A stretch of 64,000 nucleotides of DNA from NCBI RefSeq assembly GCF_025244865.1, contig NZ_CP104272.1:496001-560000 (forward strand). The letters are read 5' to 3'. Position numbers and translations under genes: made by a program. Under the pieces are notes generated by a model that was given only the letters and a program-made list of their open reading frames with translations, was not told where the DNA came from and ran no database searches. The DNA comes from Arthrobacter sp. zg-Y1110 (GTDB lineage: Bacteria; Actinomycetota; Actinomycetes; Actinomycetales; Micrococcaceae). Below are positions 1 to 13,387 of this stretch, piece after piece. The first letter of the stretch is position 1, and each line of letters starts with the position of its first letter.

Positions 1-19
1 AAAAGCGCAAATGGCGGCT

Positions 20-48
20 GGAGCCGGCAATCGTAAGGGGCCGGCTCC
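20..48. terminator. Hairpin left of the rRNA operon
   Basis: GGAGCCGGC at 20-28 pairs with GCCGGCTCC at 40-48. No T-run follows directly on either strand, so it may end a gene lying left of the window or be only a structural element. Confidence 0.35.
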
Positions 49-65
49 AACCCCCTGGCCTCGAT

Positions 66-94
66 TTGCAGCTGGGGGCAAACGTGTGTAAAGT
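66..94 (+). promoter_or_regulatory. Candidate rRNA promoter P1
   Basis: TTGCAG at 66-71 and TAAAGT at 89-94 are separated by 17 bp, a good fit to a housekeeping sigma promoter. It lies about 450 bp before the 16S gene and would give a long leader. Assigned by consensus match only. Confidence 0.4.
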
Positions 95-278
95 TTTTCT
101 AAGTCGCCGCGGCCGGGACGCTGGAAAAGCGCCCGAGCATGGCGGCCAAACCCCAACAAAAAACAGAGTCCAACCAGTGCGCGCCCTTTGCAGGGCCGGT
201 GGAAAAGACTCCGTTGGATGCTGGGTCCGGAACGGCGTAAAACGCATCTCACGGGCTCCCGACAAGGGAAACCGCGAA

Positions 279-307
279 TTGCAAATAACGCCGGAATGGA
301 ATAAGAT
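279..307 (+). promoter_or_regulatory. Candidate rRNA promoter P2
   Basis: TTGCAA at 279-284 and TAAGAT at 302-307 have a 17 bp spacer, and the surrounding DNA is AT-rich for this genome. It sits just upstream of the conserved leader box at 370-398, so this is the better of the two promoter candidates. Confidence 0.5.
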
Positions 308-369
308 ATAAAACATTGCAGCGAAGAAGAAAAGGAAAACATTGTTTTCCCGAGTATCTTCGGATTGCG

Positions 370-398
370 TCTGTTGTTTGAGAACTCAATAGTGTGCC
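370..398 (+). promoter_or_regulatory. Actinobacterial rRNA leader antitermination/processing box
   Basis: The stretch contains TTGTTTGAGAACT followed by TAGTG. A near copy occurs in the 16S-23S spacer at about 2460-2480. This paired motif is typical of rRNA leaders and spacers of actinobacteria, where it is thought to serve antitermination (Nus factor loading) and processing. The duplication in leader and spacer is visible directly; the function is from knowledge of the group. Confidence 0.55.
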
Positions 399-444
399 AA
401 GTTTATTGATACCAATTTATTTTGATTGGTTGAACAGGCCGTTT

Positions 445-477
445 CCGCCCACCCCGTGGGTACGGGACGGTTTTTTT
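445..477 (+). terminator. Terminator-like hairpin with T7 inside the rRNA leader
   Basis: A GC-rich imperfect hairpin at 445-470 (CCGCCCACCC against GGGTACGGGACGG) is followed by seven T at 471-477, all upstream of the 16S gene and downstream of both candidate promoters. It has the form of an intrinsic terminator that rRNA antitermination would have to override, or a boundary between leader segments. Confidence 0.45.
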
Positions 478-547
478 AGCCGGTTTCGAATTTAGTGCAG
501 TGTCTGCAGCCAATTTTCCTTGGCTTCGGCACTGTGTCTGTAACACA

Positions 548-5738
<5,191 letters not shown>

Positions 5739-6009
5739 CCAGCACCTGGACGGACACGACTTCAAACGGTCCGTCAAAGTATAAAGGGTGTTGTTAGATC
5801 ATGCTGCTTGCGTCCACTATGTGGTTCCCGGACAACAACCGTTGGTTGCTGCCCTGGAACACCGAATCCTTGCCCCCTTGTCCAGGGGCGGGTTCACAAT
5901 TTACCGCACTGCCGGCACCCCTCCTTGCGAGGTGGTTCCGGGACGTGTTGTAACCATTGTTTTCCCCACGCATACCCTGTTTTCGCGGGTGTGTGGTGCG
6001 GGTAGAAGG
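5739..6009 (+). other. 23S-5S spacer
   Basis: Transcribed spacer of about 270 bp. It contains several hairpin-capable segments, for example CCCACGC near 5965 with GCGGGTGTGTGG near 5985, probably RNase processing stems. No tRNA and no convincing ORF. Confidence 0.7.
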
Positions 6010-6127
6010 GTTACGGCGGTCATAGCGTGGGGGAAACGCCCGGTCCCATTCCGAACCCGGAAGCTAAGACCCACAGCGCCGATGGTACTGCATCCGGGAG
6101 GATGTGGGAGAGTAGGTCACCGCCGGA
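6010..6127 (+). rRNA. rrf: 5S ribosomal RNA
   Basis: About 118 nt beginning GTTACGGCGGTCATAGCG and ending near GGTCACCGCCGGAC. It contains the conserved CCCGGTCCCATTCCGAACC loop and the terminal helix pairing GGCGGT with ACCGCC. Last gene of the rRNA operon. Confidence 0.95.
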
Positions 6128-6142
6128 CAATAATTGAAGGTT

Positions 6143-6179
6143 GAGCCCGTACCAGTGTTGGTACGGGCTCTTCCTGTTT
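6143..6179 (+). terminator. Intrinsic terminator of the rRNA operon
   Basis: Perfect 12-bp stem GAGCCCGTACCA / TGGTACGGGCTC with a GTGT loop (6143-6170), followed by the T-rich TTCCTGTTT. It lies 15 bp past the 5S gene. Confidence 0.9.
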
Positions 6180-6252
6180 AACCCCAGAAAGTGTCCGGGC
6201 CGGCCAGCCGCCCGGCTCTGGGCAGGAGGCCGGTCCCGGTAGGCTGGAAAGC

Positions 6253-6744
6253 ATGAGCCCCTCCCTGTTTTCCCACGCCGCCGACCCGGATCCGAAGGGC
6301 ACTGAACAAGACGCGTCCGTTCCGGACGTCGTGGCGGTTCGGCAGATCCCCCGAGATGCAGAAGAAGCGTTTAACGGATTCACCGATTACCTTCACTTAT
6401 GGTGGCCGGAGGACCTTACGGACTTCGGTGAAGGTACACATGCCGAGTTTGAGGGTGGCGTACTCACGGAAACAGGCCCCGACGGCGAAACCGCGGTATG
6501 GGCCACGGTACGTACCCGGGAGCCGGACACGTTGCTGGAATTGGACTGGGTGGCTGGCCAGGACCCGCGGATCCCCACGGATGTACGCGTCGACTTCGCT
6601 CCGGCGGCTGACGGTTCCACGGTGGTGACGCTCCGCCACTCGGGCATTGACCGACTACCCGACGGGGCTCAGGAATATGAGCGGCTGCAAAGGGAATGGT
6701 CGGAGATCCTGGATCGCTACTCGCGCTTTATGGGGGCGCGGTAG
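6253..6744 (+). CDS. SRPBCC (AHSA1/START-like) family protein
   Basis: A 163-residue soluble protein. The pattern of an N-terminal strand with VVAVRQIPRDAEEAFNGFTD, a WWP motif near residue 50, alternating strands ending in VVTLRHSGIDRLPDG and a long C-terminal helix fits the SRPBCC helix-grip fold, AHSA1/SRPBCC_5 group. These proteins bind hydrophobic ligands in a deep cavity and many act in stress or detoxification; ligand and role cannot be read here. It starts about 70 bp after the rRNA terminator and ends 10 bp before the downstream oxidase, so the two may be cotranscribed. The first 20 residues are poorly conserved in type and the start could lie further downstream. Confidence 0.7.
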   Translation: MSPSLFSHAADPDPKGTEQDASVPDVVAVRQIPRDAEEAFNGFTDYLHLWWPEDLTDFGEGTHAEFEGGVLTETGPDGETAVWATVRTREPDTLLELDWVAGQDPRIPTDVRVDFAPAADGSTVVTLRHSGIDRLPDGAQEYERLQREWSEILDRYSRFMGAR

Positions 6745-6753
6745 TCTGCTGGC

Positions 6754-8130
6754 ATGTCCCTGGATGCCCTGCACGGCCTCACCCTCAATGGCCCGGACCT
6801 GCTGGTTGAAACATCACCGGAGGTGCTCGCGGCCTATGCCACCGACTGCGGTCCGGTACTGGCCTACGTAGAGCCGTTGGCCGTCGTCTGGCCCACCAGT
6901 GTGGAGGGCGTGCAGGAGGTGCTGCGCTGGGCCGCTGCAACGGGCACCGCCGTGGTACCTCGCGGCGCCGGTACCGGAGTCTCAGGCGGAGCACATGCCA
7001 CAGGCGGATGCATCATCCTCTGCCTGGACCGAATGAACCGCATCTTGGAACTCAATCCCCAGGATGAAGTGGCCATCGTCGAGCCCGGCGTGATCAACGC
7101 GGACCTGAATGCGGCGGCGGCGGCACACGGGCTGATGTACGCGCCGGATCCGGCCAGTTACCTGACCTCAACCATTGGCGGGAATGTGGCCACTAACGCC
7201 GGCGGTCTCCGCTGCGCGAAGTACGGGGTTACCCGTGACTCCGTCCTGGCCCTCGACGTCGTTCTGGCCGACGGAACGCTCATCAGCACTGGCCAGCGGA
7301 CCTTCAAGGGAGTCGCCGGCTACGACCTCACCAGCCTCTTCACCGGGTCGGAAGGCACACTGGGCATTATTGTCGGCATCACTGTGCGGCTGCGGTACCT
7401 TCCGCTCGAAATCCGAACCATTGCCGCCTTCTTCCCTGATTTCCCGACGGCGGCCGCCGGCGTTTTGGCGGTGGGCACCGCCCGGGTGCAACCGGCCATC
7501 ATGGAGCTGCTGGACGGTGCCACCCTAACGGCTTTGGATGAAGCCCACGGCAGCGCCCTTCGCGCCCGGGGCGACGCGCTGTTATTGATCCAGACGGATG
7601 GCTTCGGGGCCGACGCCGAGGCCGACGTCGTGCGAGGAGTGCTCAGCGATCTGGGTGGAACGGTAAGCACGGAAGGGGCAGCGGAGGCCGAACGGCTGGT
7701 GGAACTGCGCAGGCACAGCCGCGGAGACGCGGTGCTGGATCAGGTCAGGGTAGGGGAGGACGTCGCCGTCCCCCGTTCCGCGCTGGTCCGGTATGTCGCG
7801 GAGCTGGAACGGATGGCTGGACAGTACCGGGTCAACCTCAAGGTGGTGGCCCATGCCGGAGACGGCAACCTGCACCCCACCTTCTGGGTGCAGGCTGACG
7901 ACGTCGGCGGACGCGACCGGTTGGACGCCGCACTGGAGGAATCCATCACCGTTGCGCTGGCAATGGGCGGAACCATCACCGGGGAACACGGAGTGGGCCA
8001 GTTCAAGCTTCACTGGCTGCCGCAGGAGCAGCGGGCAGAGGTGCTCGAGCTGCAGCGCAGGGTGAAAGCAGTGTTCGATCCAGCAGGCATCCTCAACCCC
8101 GGGAAGGCCATCCCAGGTGAGCCAGACTAG
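6754..8130 (+). CDS. FAD-binding oxidase, GlcD/D-lactate dehydrogenase type
   Basis: A 458-residue flavoprotein of the FAD_binding_4/FAD-oxidase_C family, which oxidises 2-hydroxy acids such as glycolate or D-lactate. The PP-loop FAD-binding part is seen at GAGTGVSGGAHATGG (about residues 71-85) and IGGNVATNAGGLRCAKYG near residue 143. The C-terminal half ends with HAGDGNLHP and GEHGVGQFK, the signature of the GlcD C-terminal domain with its metal and substrate His residues. Length matches single-subunit family members; no GlcE or GlcF partner lies nearby. Its TAG stop overlaps the stop of the convergent glucosidase gene in a CTAG. The exact substrate is not known. Confidence 0.88.
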   Translation: MSLDALHGLTLNGPDLLVETSPEVLAAYATDCGPVLAYVEPLAVVWPTSVEGVQEVLRWAAATGTAVVPRGAGTGVSGGAHATGGCIILCLDRMNRILELNPQDEVAIVEPGVINADLNAAAAAHGLMYAPDPASYLTSTIGGNVATNAGGLRCAKYGVTRDSVLALDVVLADGTLISTGQRTFKGVAGYDLTSLFTGSEGTLGIIVGITVRLRYLPLEIRTIAAFFPDFPTAAAGVLAVGTARVQPAIMELLDGATLTALDEAHGSALRARGDALLLIQTDGFGADAEADVVRGVLSDLGGTVSTEGAAEAERLVELRRHSRGDAVLDQVRVGEDVAVPRSALVRYVAELERMAGQYRVNLKVVAHAGDGNLHPTFWVQADDVGGRDRLDAALEESITVALAMGGTITGEHGVGQFKLHWLPQEQRAEVLELQRRVKAVFDPAGILNPGKAIPGEPD

Positions 8131-9836
8131 TCCAAGCGCATCCAGACGGTGCGGTTGGGCCGGAGCCGCGGACCCTCGAGAGCGTCCGGAGCGCTACCCA
8201 TCAGCAGCGGTAGATCGGGTAGCTGGACCGGTGCATCCCCCATGTTCATGGCCACCAGCACGCCGTCATTAACAAAGGCGACCAGCCCGTCGTCGTCGTG
8301 CTCCGGCCACCACGCCAGCGAACCATCGCCCAGACGCAGTTCCCGGCGAAGGGCGAGGGCATTGCGGTAGAGGTTCAGCGTGGAGTCGGGGTTGCGCTGC
8401 TCGATATCCCGGGAACACTTGCCCCAAATAGGCGGCTGCGGCAGCCAGCTCTCTCCGGTGGAACTGAATCCGTAGCTGGGCAGGTTCGCCTTCCACGGCA
8501 GGGGAACCCGGTTGCCGTCCCGGCCCACCCGGACGCCTGCGGTGCGGTGGAAGGTGGGGTCTTGGCGGAATTCATCCGGAAGCAGCGTATGGTCCGGCAG
8601 GCCGAGCTCCTCGCCCTGGTAGAGGTAGACGCCGCCGGGCAGGGCCAGCATCAGCAAGGTGGCGGCGCGGGCCCGCGCGAGTCCAAGTTCAAGGTCAGGC
8701 TGCTCGTCCCGCGGCCCGAGGCCGTCCCCGGAGCGGGGACCGGCTCCGGTCAGGCCGAAGCGGCTGGTGTGCCGGACGACGTCGTGGTTGGACAGCACCC
8801 AGGTTGTGGGTGCCCCGACGCGGTCGAAGGCCTGCAGGGAGGACTCGATGACGTGCCGCAGTGCCGGCGCATGCCAGGGGTGGTGAAGGTAGGCGAAGTT
8901 GAACGTCTGGTGCATTTCGTCGGGCCGGACCCAGTCGCTGAGCCGCTCGATCGGGTCGATGGTCGCTTCGGCGCAGAGCACCCGGTCACCGTCGTAGGAG
9001 TCCAGGATTTTCCGCCAGGACCGGAAGATGTCGTGGATGCCGGGCTGGCCGAACATGGGTGCGTCGGATCCGGGGTATCCGTCGGAGGAGGATCCGTCCG
9101 CGCGTCCGCCCCAATCCGGGAGCCCGGATTTCTTGATCAGTGCGTGGGCGACATCCACGCGGAACCCGCCGACGCCGCGGTCCAGCCAGAACCGCAGGAT
9201 CTTCTCGAATTCGGCGTGCACGGCGGGGCTGTCCCAGTTGAAGTCCGGCTGGGAGGTGTCGAAGAGGTGCAGGTACCACTGTCCGGGGGTGCCGTCGGGT
9301 TCGGTGATGCGGGTCCAGGCGGGGCCGCCAAAGTGGGACTGCCAGTTGTTGGGCGGATTTTGTCCGTGGTCTCCGGTGCCGTCGCGGAAGATGAAGAGGT
9401 CCCGCTCCGGGGAACCGGCGGGGGAGGCCAGGGCTTTTTGGAAGAGGGGGTGCTGGTCGGAGCAGTGGTTGGGGACCAGGTCCACGATGATGCGGATGTT
9501 GTGGCGGGAGGCTTCGGCGACGAGGGCGTCGAAGTCCTCCATGGTGCCGAAGAGGGGATCCACGGAGCAGTAGTCGGCGACGTCGTAGCCGGCGTCTTTC
9601 TGCGGGGAGCGGTAGAAGGGGGAGAGCCAAATGGCGTCGATGTCGAGTTCGGACAGGGCGGGGATCTCGGCGGTGATGCCGGGCAGGTCCCCCACTCCGT
9701 CTCCACGCAGGTCGCGGAACGAACGCGGGTAGATCTGGTAGATCACCGATGACCGCCACCACTCACGGCCGGCGGGAGGCTCATGGACGGGGACCAGCCG
9801 AGTCAGGCTGGAAGCGGTAGTCAGCTGTTCAACCAT
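8127..9836 (-). CDS. GH13 alpha-glucosidase (alpha-amylase family)
   Basis: A 569-residue glycoside hydrolase of family 13, probably an oligo-1,6-/alpha-glucosidase that releases glucose from short alpha-glucans, maltose-type oligosaccharides or sucrose. Visible motifs: QIYPRSFRD at the N-terminus, DLVPNHCS (region I), GFRVDVAHAL with the nucleophile Asp (region II), VLCAEA with the acid/base Glu (region III) and VLSNHDVVRH (region IV). No signal peptide, so it is cytoplasmic and needs imported sugar; a UgpC-type sugar ABC ATPase lies 2.3 kb away. The start is an ATG just before the Glu-Gln-Leu segment. The stop shares CTAG with the convergent oxidase gene. Confidence 0.92.
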   Translation of the reverse strand: MVEQLTTASSLTRLVPVHEPPAGREWWRSSVIYQIYPRSFRDLRGDGVGDLPGITAEIPALSELDIDAIWLSPFYRSPQKDAGYDVADYCSVDPLFGTMEDFDALVAEASRHNIRIIVDLVPNHCSDQHPLFQKALASPAGSPERDLFIFRDGTGDHGQNPPNNWQSHFGGPAWTRITEPDGTPGQWYLHLFDTSQPDFNWDSPAVHAEFEKILRFWLDRGVGGFRVDVAHALIKKSGLPDWGGRADGSSSDGYPGSDAPMFGQPGIHDIFRSWRKILDSYDGDRVLCAEATIDPIERLSDWVRPDEMHQTFNFAYLHHPWHAPALRHVIESSLQAFDRVGAPTTWVLSNHDVVRHTSRFGLTGAGPRSGDGLGPRDEQPDLELGLARARAATLLMLALPGGVYLYQGEELGLPDHTLLPDEFRQDPTFHRTAGVRVGRDGNRVPLPWKANLPSYGFSSTGESWLPQPPIWGKCSRDIEQRNPDSTLNLYRNALALRRELRLGDGSLAWWPEHDDDGLVAFVNDGVLVAMNMGDAPVQLPDLPLLMGSAPDALEGPRLRPNRTVWMRLD

Positions 9837-10114
9837 TCAGGGCGTCATCCTTCGCGCAGATTTTTTGACGTTACAGTTCCATTTAACGACTCCGGCCTCC
9901 GCTGAGTTAGCGATGGTCGTGCAGATCACAGGAGATCTGCGACACGCTTTTCAGTAGGCGGGGGCGCCTGCTGTCCGTTCCGGGAATGGATGGTACGTCT
10001 CAGCTTGAATGTATAGGATTGGCGTAGGTCACACAGACTTTGCGTAGTCGGATGGATGTCGAATGGACGCCGTTGCGACCACGCTAACCACTTCATCTTC
10101 AGGGGGAATACCGC
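9837..10114. other. Divergent intergenic region with an inverted repeat
   Basis: 278 bp between the divergently read glucosidase gene and the DUF4190-like gene. It contains GCAGATC ... GATCTGC around 9920-9938, which could be an operator, and AT-rich TGTATAGGAT near 10010-10019 that could be an extended -10 for the rightward gene. No ORF. Confidence 0.4.
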
Positions 10115-10633
10115 GTGTCAGAGAACCGACCAGAATGGCAGCCCGGCGGCGACCCGGCAGCAGGAAACGATAGTGCTTCGGATAGCGGCCAGTATGCCCC
10201 GCCCCCGTCGGCGCCGTCCGCCTACCCCGGGTCCCAGCAGAGTGAAACCGGAAACACCGCGTATCCGTCCTACGGCCAGCAGCCGGAAGTGCCTGCGTAC
10301 GGCCAGCAGCCTGCCTACCCGGGTTCCGGCCAGGAAGCGCCGGCCTACAGCCAGCAGCCTGGTTACCTGGCGTACGGGCAGGATGCCTACCCCCAGCCGC
10401 GGCCGAACCCCGGCCAGGCCATGGGCATTGCCGGCCTCATCACGTCCTTCTTCTTCTCCGTGGTGGGCCTGGTGCTGAGCATTGTGGGGCTGAACCAGTC
10501 ACGCAAGGTAGGGATGGGCAACACTCCCGCTGTAATCGGCATTATTGTCGGCGGGCTGGGGACCCTCTTCGGGATCCTTTTCTTCATTCTCATCATGGTC
10601 GGGATCGCGGCCGACAGCGGCTCCAGCTACTGA
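10115..10633 (+). CDS. DUF4190-type small membrane protein with Tyr/Pro/Gln-rich head
   Basis: A 172-residue protein. Residues 1-105 are low-complexity, rich in Pro, Gln, Tyr and Gly with repeated YGQQP/YSQQP units. Residues 108-170 hold two hydrophobic segments (AMGIAGLITSFFFSVVGLVLS and VIGIIVGGLGTLFGILFFILIMVG) separated by a short LNQSRKVGMGN loop, the layout of DUF4190 proteins. The start is GTG, preceded by AGGGGG at a suitable distance. A membrane-anchored protein with a disordered cytoplasmic head; function unknown. It ends just before a hairpin shared with the convergent DUF4032 gene. Confidence 0.75.
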   Translation: MSENRPEWQPGGDPAAGNDSASDSGQYAPPPSAPSAYPGSQQSETGNTAYPSYGQQPEVPAYGQQPAYPGSGQEAPAYSQQPGYLAYGQDAYPQPRPNPGQAMGIAGLITSFFFSVVGLVLSIVGLNQSRKVGMGNTPAVIGIIVGGLGTLFGILFFILIMVGIAADSGSSY

Positions 10634-10651
10634 CCCGCACCACGCACCTCC

Positions 10652-10682
10652 GAGGAGCCCCGGCCCTAGGCCGGGGCTCCTC
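10652..10682. terminator. Bidirectional hairpin between convergent genes
   Basis: Perfect 14-bp stem (GAGGAGCCCCGGCC / GGCCGGGGCTCCTC) with a 3-nt CTA loop. That loop is also the reverse-complement stop codon of the leftward DUF4032 gene, so the terminator overlaps its coding end. No long T-run. Confidence 0.65.
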
Positions 10683-12027
10683 CTGCGTCCAGGATCTCCA
10701 TAGTCCGGGTATCAGTGCTGAGCAGGATCGCAGCTTCGTCACGCCGGTGGCGAAGGATGGTATCCATGTACGACTGCACCGCCTCGGCCATAGGCACGTT
10801 GCGGTTGGCATTTTCAGACATGTACCAGCGGTGCTCCAGGACTTCGTGCACCACCTCGGCAGCCTCGAGCTTGCTGCCCAGATCCCGCGGCACGGCCTTG
10901 ACTATCGGTTCGAAGACCTGCGTGACCCACAGATGGGCGCTGAGCTCTTCGTCGAGTTCCGGATGGTTGGTCACCCGGTAGGAGTCCAAGTCATTAAGCA
11001 GCCGGCGGGCCTGGTTCTCCTGGGCATCGATGCCGGTCAGGCGCAGCAGCCGGCGTTGGTGATGGCCGGCGTCGACCACCTTGGGCTGCAACTGGACCTG
11101 CGTCCCGTCGGGGGTGGTGCTGATGCTGAGCTCGTCGACGTCGAAGCCCAGGTCATTAAGGCGCCGGATGCGTGCATCTACACGCCAGCGATCAGCCATG
11201 CCGAAGGATTCCCGTTCGGTCAGCTCGGCCCAGAGCCCGCGGTAACTGTCCATGATGCGTTCGCTGGTGGCCAGCGGATCCACGGACTCTTCGACCAGGC
11301 CGCCCTCGGCCAGATCCATCAGTTCCCCGGCGATGTTGACCCGGGCGATCTCCAGATCGTATTCGCGCTGCCCGTTGGACAATTCGGGGTAGAGCTCCCC
11401 GGTTTCCGCATCCACCAGGTAGGCGGCGAAGGCCCCGGCATCGCGGCGGAAGAGTGTGTTGGAAAGGGAGACATCGCCCCAGTAGAAGCCGGCCAGGTGC
11501 AGGCGGACCAACAAGAGCGCCTGGGCATCGATCAGCCGCGTCAGCGTGACTTCACGCAGGGTCTGGGAGAAGACGGCACGGTAGGGAAGGGAGAAGCGCA
11601 GGTGCCGGGTGACCAGTACCGGCTGCAGCTCTTCCCCGGCTGGATCCATGCGGCCGGTGATGACCGCCACCGGAGCCACCGCGGGGACGTTCAGGCGACG
11701 AAGCTTGCGCAGCATGTGGTATTCCTGCCGCGCCACGTGTTCGCTGGTTTCCTTGATGGCAATGAGGGAATCGCCCAGCCGTGCGAAGCGGACAACGTGA
11801 CGGGAAATTCCGCGGGGGAGTGCAGCCAGGTTCTCCTTGGGCCATTCCTCCAGCGGAATGTGCCAGGGCAGGTCCAACAGGGCCGGGTCCATGGACGCAG
11901 CCGTGATGTTCAGCGACCCCAGCGTGTTGATCCGGTTGGTCGAGGAGCGTGTGGTGCGGGGCAGCTTGCCGGTCTGCTCCCAGTCCGTGGGTTCGTTCTG
12001 CCAGTTGGCAGGTACGGAATCTGTCAT
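10666..12027 (-). CDS. DUF4032 domain protein, kinase-like N-terminal half
   Basis: A 453-residue soluble protein of a family widespread in actinobacteria. The region around residues 100-240 resembles a lipopolysaccharide kinase (Kdo/WaaP-like) fold: the lysine in SLIAIKETSEHVARQEYHMLRKL (split helix beta-alpha pattern), then a WGDVSLSNTLF segment like a catalytic loop and VDAETGEL like a DFG-equivalent. The C-terminal half, from about residue 250, is the DUF4032 part. A phosphotransferase function is inferred; substrate unknown. It lies between the glucosidase and the sugar ABC ATPase but is separated from the latter by a clear terminator. Confidence 0.75.
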   Translation of the reverse strand: MTDSVPANWQNEPTDWEQTGKLPRTTRSSTNRINTLGSLNITAASMDPALLDLPWHIPLEEWPKENLAALPRGISRHVVRFARLGDSLIAIKETSEHVARQEYHMLRKLRRLNVPAVAPVAVITGRMDPAGEELQPVLVTRHLRFSLPYRAVFSQTLREVTLTRLIDAQALLLVRLHLAGFYWGDVSLSNTLFRRDAGAFAAYLVDAETGELYPELSNGQREYDLEIARVNIAGELMDLAEGGLVEESVDPLATSERIMDSYRGLWAELTERESFGMADRWRVDARIRRLNDLGFDVDELSISTTPDGTQVQLQPKVVDAGHHQRRLLRLTGIDAQENQARRLLNDLDSYRVTNHPELDEELSAHLWVTQVFEPIVKAVPRDLGSKLEAAEVVHEVLEHRWYMSENANRNVPMAEAVQSYMDTILRHRRDEAAILLSTDTRTMEILDAGGAPA

Positions 12028-12062
12028 AGGCGAAAGCCCTTACGTCTCAGCATGCATTAACG

Positions 12063-12115
12063 AAAAAGCGGTGGCTCCCCACCTCAAGAGTTTAGTTGAG
12101 CAGGGGAGCCACCGC
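12063..12115 (-). terminator. Rho-independent terminator of the sugar ABC ATPase gene
   Basis: Leftward transcript: stem GCGGTGGCTCCCC (12103-12115 complement) with GGGGAGCCACCGC (12068-12080 complement), then TTTTT at 12063-12067. The 22-nt loop is large but the 13-bp stem is perfect. Confidence 0.8.
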
Positions 12116-12132
12116 ATGTCGTTCCGGCCGGG

Positions 12133-13221
12133 TTAAGCCTGTTCGGCCAGCCGTTCCCCGTTGGAGGTATCGAAGAGGTGCACGTGGCCCTTCTGCGGGC
12201 GGACGTGAAGAGTGTCGCCCTTCAATGGAGGACGCCGGCCGTCAACGCGGACCACCATGTCATGGTCCTTGCCGTCGATGGTGCTGTGGCCGTAAACGTA
12301 GGCATCGGCTCCCAGTTCCTCGACCACGTCCACCTCAACGCGCAGGCCCTCGCCCTCCGGGACGGTTTCCATGTCTTCCGGGCGGACACCCAGAGTCACG
12401 GTGTTGCCCGCGGCGGCGCCCAGCACCGAATTCTCCACCGGGTACACGGACCCGCCGAAGGCTACGCCTCCGTCCACCACCGGGAGCTCGAGCAGGTTCA
12501 TCGCCGGGGAACCGATGAATCCGGCGACGAAAACGTTCCGGGGGTGGTCATAGAGGTTGCGCGGGGTATCGACCTGCTGCAGGACGCCGTCCTTGAGTAC
12601 GGCCACGCGGTCACCCATGGTCATGGCTTCCACCTGGTCGTGGGTGACGTACACCGTGGTGACGCCGAGCCGCCGGGTCAGTGACGCAATCTGGGTACGG
12701 GTCTGCACGCGCAGCTTCGCGTCCAGGTTGGAGAGCGGTTCATCCATCAGGAAGACCTGCGGGTTACGCACAATTGCGCGGCCCATGGCAACGCGCTGGC
12801 GCTGACCGCCGGAGAGTGCCTTCGGCTTCCGGTCCAGGAAGTCTTCGAGGTCCAGCAGCTTCGCGGCCTCGCGGACGCGTTCCATGCGCTCTTCCTTGCC
12901 GATGCCGGCGATCTTCAGGGCGAAGCCCATGTTGTCCGCCACGGACATGTGCGGGTACAGCGCGTAGTTCTGGAAAACCATGGCGATGTCGCGGTCCTTG
13001 GGCGGAACGTCGGTGACGTCGCGGTCACCGATGAGGATCCGTCCGGAATTGACGTCTTCAAGCCCTGCGAGCATCCGCAGCGAGGTGGATTTTCCGCAGC
13101 CCGAGGGGCCGACGAGAACCAGGAATTCGCCGTCGGCGATTTCGAGGCTGAGATTGTCTACCGCTGGGCGTTCCGTCCCCGGGTAGACGCGTGTTGCCTG
13201 GTCAAACGTTACCGTTGCCAT
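12133..13221 (-). CDS. ugpC: Sugar ABC transporter ATP-binding protein, UgpC/MsmK type
   Basis: A 362-residue ATPase that powers carbohydrate importers of the CUT1 class at the inner face of the membrane. Walker A GPSGCGKST, Q-loop, signature LSGGQRQRVAMGRA and Walker B VFLMDEPLSNLD are present; the C-terminal third is the regulatory TOBE/OB domain (LGVRPEDME). No permease or binding protein is adjacent, as is usual for the shared MsmK/UgpC ATPase that serves several importers. A GTG five codons upstream is in frame, but AAGGGA six bases before the ATG at 13221 makes the ATG the better start. A Crp-type site lies 98 bp upstream. Confidence 0.93.
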   Translation of the reverse strand: MATVTFDQATRVYPGTERPAVDNLSLEIADGEFLVLVGPSGCGKSTSLRMLAGLEDVNSGRILIGDRDVTDVPPKDRDIAMVFQNYALYPHMSVADNMGFALKIAGIGKEERMERVREAAKLLDLEDFLDRKPKALSGGQRQRVAMGRAIVRNPQVFLMDEPLSNLDAKLRVQTRTQIASLTRRLGVTTVYVTHDQVEAMTMGDRVAVLKDGVLQQVDTPRNLYDHPRNVFVAGFIGSPAMNLLELPVVDGGVAFGGSVYPVENSVLGAAAGNTVTLGVRPEDMETVPEGEGLRVEVDVVEELGADAYVYGHSTIDGKDHDMVVRVDGRRPPLKGDTLHVRPQKGHVHLFDTSNGERLAEQA

Positions 13222-13318
13222 GGTGTTTCCCTTCACGGGCAGGTACGTGCCCGACGATCCGTTGTGAATGGAGAGCTATGTAGTTGAGTTGATTGCTGCT
13301 GGCAGGTCTTCTCCGACC

Positions 13319-13334
13319 TGTGACGCAGCTCACG
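13319..13334 (-). promoter_or_regulatory. Crp/GlxR-type operator upstream of the sugar ABC ATPase
   Basis: TGTGACGCAGCTCACG differs from the TGTGA-N6-TCACA consensus of Crp-family regulators only in the last base. It lies about 98 bp upstream of the ATPase start codon, in the short gap behind otsB, a sensible position for cAMP-dependent control of sugar uptake. Consensus match only. Confidence 0.55.
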
Positions 13335-13387
13335 GGGACAGTATTGCACACGTTGTCCAGCTGCGAACGTCCGGCCCGTGCGGGTTG

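Noticed and set aside
8298..9752. 484-codon rightward frame opposite the GH13 gene
   Set aside because: It is the antisense of a well-supported glycoside hydrolase with all catalytic motifs; its product is Gly/Val-rich without domains, a usual shadow in high-GC DNA.
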